A DNA stretch of 64,000 nt from Thermoanaerobaculum sp964488355 (GTDB lineage: Bacteria > Acidobacteriota > Thermoanaerobaculia > Thermoanaerobaculales > Thermoanaerobaculaceae), in contig CAZAUJ010000008.1 in the NCBI GenBank assembly GCA_964488355.1, positions 1 through 64,000 on the forward strand. Reading direction: 5' to 3'. Every line of letters begins with the position of its first letter. Position 1 is the stretch's first letter. Under the pieces are notes generated by a model that was given only the letters and a program-made list of their open reading frames with translations, did not search any database and was not told the origin of the DNA. The translations under genes were made by a program, and so were the position numbers. This document shows, in pieces, positions 60,916 to 64,000 of the stretch.

Positions 60916-61563
60916 GTGACGGGACCAGGGGAGCTGTTTATCGTTTCTTCCCCCTCCGGTGGGGGCAAGACCACACTGATCCGCCGTGTGATTCAGCAGC
61001 TGGTGCAGGAAGGGCAAAGGGCGCACTTTTCTGTTTCCCACACCACGCGCAAGCCGCGGCCCGGTGAAGCCCACGGCGTGGATTACTACTTCGTCAGCCG
61101 TGAGGAGTTTTTGGCCATGGTGGACGCGGGTCAGTTCCTGGAGTTTGCCGAGGTCCACGGCAACCTTTACGGCACCTCTTGGGCGGAGGTGCAGGGCAAG
61201 AGGGAGGCGGGAATCCATGTGTTCCTGGATATTGACGTGCAGGGGGCGCGGCAGGTGCGGGGCAAGGTGCCGGACGCGGTCAAGATCTTCATTTTTCCGC
61301 CTTCCTACGCCGAGCTGAAAAGGCGGCTGCTTTCGCGCCGTCAAGACGACGAGGCCACCATTCGTCTTCGTATGCGAAATGCTCTCAATGAGATGCGCGA
61401 GTACGGGGAGTTCGACTATGTTATCATTAACGAGGAGCTGGAGGTGGCCTGTCGCGAGCTGGCCAGCATCGTCAGCGCTTCCCGCCTCCGCAGCAGCCGC
61501 ATGCGCGCGCATGTGGAAACGATTCTGGATGACTACGCTCGTCATCTCAAGGAGGACACATGA
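60916..61563 (+). CDS. gmk: Guanylate kinase
   Basis: 215 residues from the GTG at 60916 behind GGGGAGAAAAG. P-loop SSPSGGGKTTLIRR; GMP site SVSHTTRKPRPGEAHGVDYY; lid RRLLSRRQDDEATIRLRM. It phosphorylates GMP to GDP. A TATCAT box at 60891-60896 may be the promoter -10 element. Coupled to rpoZ by an ATGA overlap, a common gene pair. Confidence 0.96.
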   Translation: MTGPGELFIVSSPSGGGKTTLIRRVIQQLVQEGQRAHFSVSHTTRKPRPGEAHGVDYYFVSREEFLAMVDAGQFLEFAEVHGNLYGTSWAEVQGKREAGIHVFLDIDVQGARQVRGKVPDAVKIFIFPPSYAELKRRLLSRRQDDEATIRLRMRNALNEMREYGEFDYVIINEELEVACRELASIVSASRLRSSRMRAHVETILDDYARHLKEDT

Positions 61564-61952
61564 GCCACGCCAATGAACCTGATAGCGTTTTCCGCCTGGT
61601 GCTGCTGGCGGCCAAGCGGTCTGAGCAACTGATGGAGGGGGCCAAGCCGCGCCTTTCCGACCACGGCTGCGCTAAACCAACCACTCTGGCCGTCAAGGAG
61701 GTGGAGGCAGGGTTGGTTCCCTGGCAGGTGCTCTCGCCTGAGGAGTACGAGAGGCTGCGAGAGGAGGAGCTGGCTCAGCGAGAAAGGGAGCGGGAGCAGG
61801 TTTATGTCCCTCCACCCCCGCCGCCTGTGTCTTTTGCCGAACCCGACGAAGAGGAGGAAGAGGAGGAGGAGCTGGAGGAGCTGCCCGACGAGGACGAGCT
61901 GCGCGAGCTGGAGGGTTTGGCCGACGAGGAGTTGCTCCCCGAGGAGGAGTGA
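61560..61952 (+). CDS. rpoZ: RNA polymerase subunit omega, long acidic form
   Basis: 130 residues. The N-terminal 55 or so (DSVFRLVLLAAKRSEQLMEG and KPTTLAVKEVEAGLV) match omega, which latches onto beta-prime. A charged helix, a proline run PPPPPP (about residues 84-89) and a strongly acidic C-terminus follow (EEEEEEELEELPDEDELREL to the end). The tail is unusual compared with the 70-90-residue common form. Placed between gmk and coaBC, the classic neighbourhood. Its stop directly abuts the coaBC GTG. Confidence 0.85.
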   Translation: MSHANEPDSVFRLVLLAAKRSEQLMEGAKPRLSDHGCAKPTTLAVKEVEAGLVPWQVLSPEEYERLREEELAQREREREQVYVPPPPPPVSFAEPDEEEEEEEELEELPDEDELRELEGLADEELLPEEE

Positions 61953-63149
61953 GTGCGCGGCTGCGTGGTACTGGGCGTGGGTGGGGGCATTGCCGCCTAC
62001 CGCGCTGCAGAGGTAGCTCGCGGCCTGGTCCACGCTGGCCTACGCGTTTTTCCCATTCTCACTCGGGCCGCGGCAGCCCTGGTAACGCCGCGCACCTTTG
62101 CGGTGCTTTGCGGCCAGCGAGCGCAGGTCTCCCTTTGGCGGGATCGGGAAAGCCCTGGTATTGACCACACTGAGCTGGCGCGCCAGGCGGACCTGTTGTT
62201 AGTGTGCCCGGCCACCGCGAACCTGTTAGCCAAGCTGGCCCACGGCATCGCCGACGATCCCCTCACCACCTACGCCTTGGCCCACCGGCGGGCGGTGGTG
62301 CTGGCACCGGCGATGAACACGTTTATGTGGAACCATCCGGCCACGCAGGAGGCTCTGCAGCAGCTAGTGGCTCGCGGTGCCACGGTGGTGCCACCAGCCT
62401 GGGGACTTTTGGCCGATGGCGAGGTCGGAGTGGGCAAGCTGGCGCCGGTGGAGGCGATTCTTGCGGCCTGTTGGCAGGTTTTGCCCCGCCGCGGCCCTCT
62501 GGCTGGTTTCAAGGTGCTGGTGACCGCTGGGCCCACGCGGGAGGCGGTGGATACGGTGCGTGTGCTCACTAACCGATCCTCGGGGCGGATGGGCTTGGCC
62601 CTGGCCAGGCAAGCTCAGGCTTTTGGTGCGGAGGTGCGTTTGCTGGCTGGGCCTGGGGTGCCGGTGCCGCCGGATTTGGTGAGCTACCCCTTCACCACCG
62701 CTGAGGAGCTGGCCGCGCTCCTGCGCCAGCATAGCCCTTGGGCACAGGTGCTGTTCCATGCGGCCGCGGTAGCTGACTTTCGGCCCGCTGCCTTTTACCC
62801 GGGAAAGCTGGACCGCCGCCAGGGGGGCCTTTCCTTAATTTTGGAGCCGGTTCCGGACTTGGCGGCGATGGTGGCGAGCCTCTCGCCCAAACCCTACTTG
62901 ATTATTTTCGCCGCCGAACCGGCAGCTGAGCTTGAGGCCAAAGCCCTCGCCAAGCTCCACGAAAAAGGGGCCGATGCGGTGGTGGCCAACCCCATTGACG
63001 AGCCCGGACTGGGCATGGAAGAGGAGCGGAACCGCGCTGAGCTTTTTACTCGCCATGGCTTTCACCGCCGTTTCCCACCAGCTCCCAAGGAGGAGCTGGC
63101 GCGCGAGCTTCTGTTGACCCTTGCGGGGGAGATTCTGGCTGCCTCATGA
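61953..63149 (+). CDS. coaBC: Bifunctional phosphopantothenoylcysteine decarboxylase/synthetase
   Basis: 398 residues from a GTG. The CoaC half (1-180) has GVGGGIAAYRAAEVARGL, the active-site His in IDHTELARQADLLLVCPATA and PAMNTFMWNHPAT. The CoaB half begins FKVLVTAGPTREAVDTVRVL and has NRSSGRMGLALA. It makes 4'-phosphopantetheine from 4'-phosphopantothenate and cysteine for CoA. Overlaps the UDG gene by 4 bases. Confidence 0.95.
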   Translation: MRGCVVLGVGGGIAAYRAAEVARGLVHAGLRVFPILTRAAAALVTPRTFAVLCGQRAQVSLWRDRESPGIDHTELARQADLLLVCPATANLLAKLAHGIADDPLTTYALAHRRAVVLAPAMNTFMWNHPATQEALQQLVARGATVVPPAWGLLADGEVGVGKLAPVEAILAACWQVLPRRGPLAGFKVLVTAGPTREAVDTVRVLTNRSSGRMGLALARQAQAFGAEVRLLAGPGVPVPPDLVSYPFTTAEELAALLRQHSPWAQVLFHAAAVADFRPAAFYPGKLDRRQGGLSLILEPVPDLAAMVASLSPKPYLIIFAAEPAAELEAKALAKLHEKGADAVVANPIDEPGLGMEEERNRAELFTRHGFHRRFPPAPKEELARELLLTLAGEILAAS

Positions 63150-63823
63150 TTCGCCGGGACCTGCTCTGCTATCTGAGGGATTTGGGAGTGGATGAGGTGT
63201 GGCTGCCCGCCGCGGTGGAGCCCCAACCCGTGACCTGCGACCCGCTTTCTTGCTCCGATTTGCACAGCATGGCCGCGACATTGGCCACCTGCCAGCGCTG
63301 CCGTTTGGCCAAAGGGCGCACCCAGGTGGTTTTTGGGGTGGGTAACCCCAAAGCGCGGGTAATGTTTGTAGGTGAGGCGCCGGGGGCCGAAGAGGACCGG
63401 CAAGGGGAGCCGTTTGTTGGCCGCGCCGGCCAGCTCCTGAACGCCATGCTGCGCGCCTGCGGGTTTTCGCGAGAGGAGGTTTACATCGCCAACATTGTCA
63501 AGTGCCGACCCCCAGGCAACCGCGACCCTCAGGACGACGAGGCTGCCACATGTCTACCTTTTCTCTTGCGCCAGCTGGAACTGGTCAAGCCCGAAGTAGT
63601 GGTGCTGTTGGGCCGGGTGGCGGCCCGCCATCTCTTGGGCTTGACCGCGCCCATCTCCTCCTACCGCGGCCGGTGGCAGCAGTTTCGCGGCGTGGCCGTG
63701 CTCCCCACCTTTCACCCTGCCTACCTGCTGCGCAACCCCCAAGCCAAACGTGAGAGCTGGGAGGACCTGAAGCGGTTGGTGGAGAGGCTCTCGCAGCCGC
63801 CAGCCCTTGAGCCCGTGGTATAG
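63146..63823 (+). CDS. Uracil-DNA glycosylase, family 4
   Basis: 225 residues. Fe-S cysteines are CQRCRLAKGR, then the one in NIVKCRPPGNRDP and one in DEAATCLPFLLRQL. The catalytic region is GEAPGAEEDRQGEPFVGRAG, and LPTFHPAYLLRNPQAK is the family's H-x-P motif. It removes uracil from DNA and is common in thermophiles and many other bacteria. Coupled to coaBC. Confidence 0.94.
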   Translation: MIRRDLLCYLRDLGVDEVWLPAAVEPQPVTCDPLSCSDLHSMAATLATCQRCRLAKGRTQVVFGVGNPKARVMFVGEAPGAEEDRQGEPFVGRAGQLLNAMLRACGFSREEVYIANIVKCRPPGNRDPQDDEAATCLPFLLRQLELVKPEVVVLLGRVAARHLLGLTAPISSYRGRWQQFRGVAVLPTFHPAYLLRNPQAKRESWEDLKRLVERLSQPPALEPVV

Positions 63824-63836
63824 TGAGAAGCTTCCG

Positions 63837-64000
63837 ATGCGCTGGCCTTTTGCCTCGTCCTTGCTTTACCCGCTGACGGCCCTGCTGGTGGCCTTGGCCG
63901 TTATCCCAGTGGCGCTGGTGGGCTTTGGCTTTTTTTCCTCCAACAAGGAGCAGATTGCCACCTTGGAAAAGCAGTACCTGACGCGGCAAGCGGTGGGTTT
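63837..64000 (+). CDS. Membrane protein, N-terminal part only
   Basis: From the ATG at 63837 the frame reads to the window end (54 complete codons). One membrane helix lies at residues 8-32 (SLLYPLTALLVALAVIPVAL), then FFSSNKEQIATLEKQYLTRQ begins an extracytoplasmic domain. This layout suits the start of a sensor kinase or other HAMP-type signalling protein. The rest is outside the window. Confidence 0.5.
   Translation, partial: MRWPFASSLLYPLTALLVALAVIPVALVGFGFFSSNKEQIATLEKQYLTRQAVG

Overview
The window is chromosomal DNA from a high-GC, Gram-negative-type bacterium. It has outer-membrane genes (LpxL-type acyltransferase, TonB/ExbBD, MCE/Mla transport, TolC) and many GTG starts. Its anaerobe-leaning energy genes (2-oxoacid:ferredoxin oxidoreductase, ETF, split class I fumarase, methylglyoxal synthase) sit beside a superoxide dismutase. 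Protein style and gene content suggest an Acidobacteriota lineage, possibly near Thermoanaerobaculum. That placement is inference from memory; no 16S gene is present.

Layout. (1) 1-14990: the end of tuf, then one unbroken S10-spc-alpha ribosomal supercluster from rpsJ to rplQ, including secY, adk, map, infA, rpmJ and rpoA. (2) 15.0-17.4 kb: a gene graveyard. It holds a frameshifted and nonsense-mutated outer-membrane protein, a lower-GC patch with a broken minus-strand gene, and an interrupted remnant that looks like a beta-propeller. (3) 17.4-25.1 kb: a TolC/MFP/RND efflux operon with a DUF2892 protein and a PII-like protein. An ArsR-regulator operon follows, with two tandem tiny genes whose reading frames each run through a UGA followed by a SECIS-like hairpin, then an FmdB zinc ribbon and a DUF302 protein. 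The two tiny genes are the most interesting item in the window. (4) 25.1-35.3 kb: TonB-ExbB-ExbD, a coiled-coil protein, two-subunit fumarase, korDABC with a GNAT gene, a 35-residue rubredoxin-like protein, methylglyoxal synthase and UDP-glucose dehydrogenase. (5) 35.9-49.2 kb: an S9 peptidase, then membrane glycosyltransferases, a nucleotide-sugar epimerase, an MlaEFD-like lipid transporter, a flippase-like protein, a sulfotransferase and a GT2 enzyme. This looks like an envelope polysaccharide/lipid region. (6) 49.4-64 kb: lipid and housekeeping genes (DAK2-DegV fusion, plsY, acpP, fabF, etfBA, sod, PilZ, mtaD-like deaminase, lemA, lpxL-like, gmk, rpoZ, coaBC, family-4 UDG), ending in the start of a membrane protein.

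How the parts work together. The Kor, Etf and fumarase genes point to ferredoxin- and flavin-linked carbon metabolism. plsY, acpP, fabF and the fatty-acid-kinase-like fusion form a phospholipid cluster. The ArsR operon appears to couple a metal- or redox-responsive repressor to two probable selenoproteins and two zinc-ribbon proteins, directly downstream of an efflux system. No tRNA, rRNA, CRISPR array or insertion sequence was recognised.
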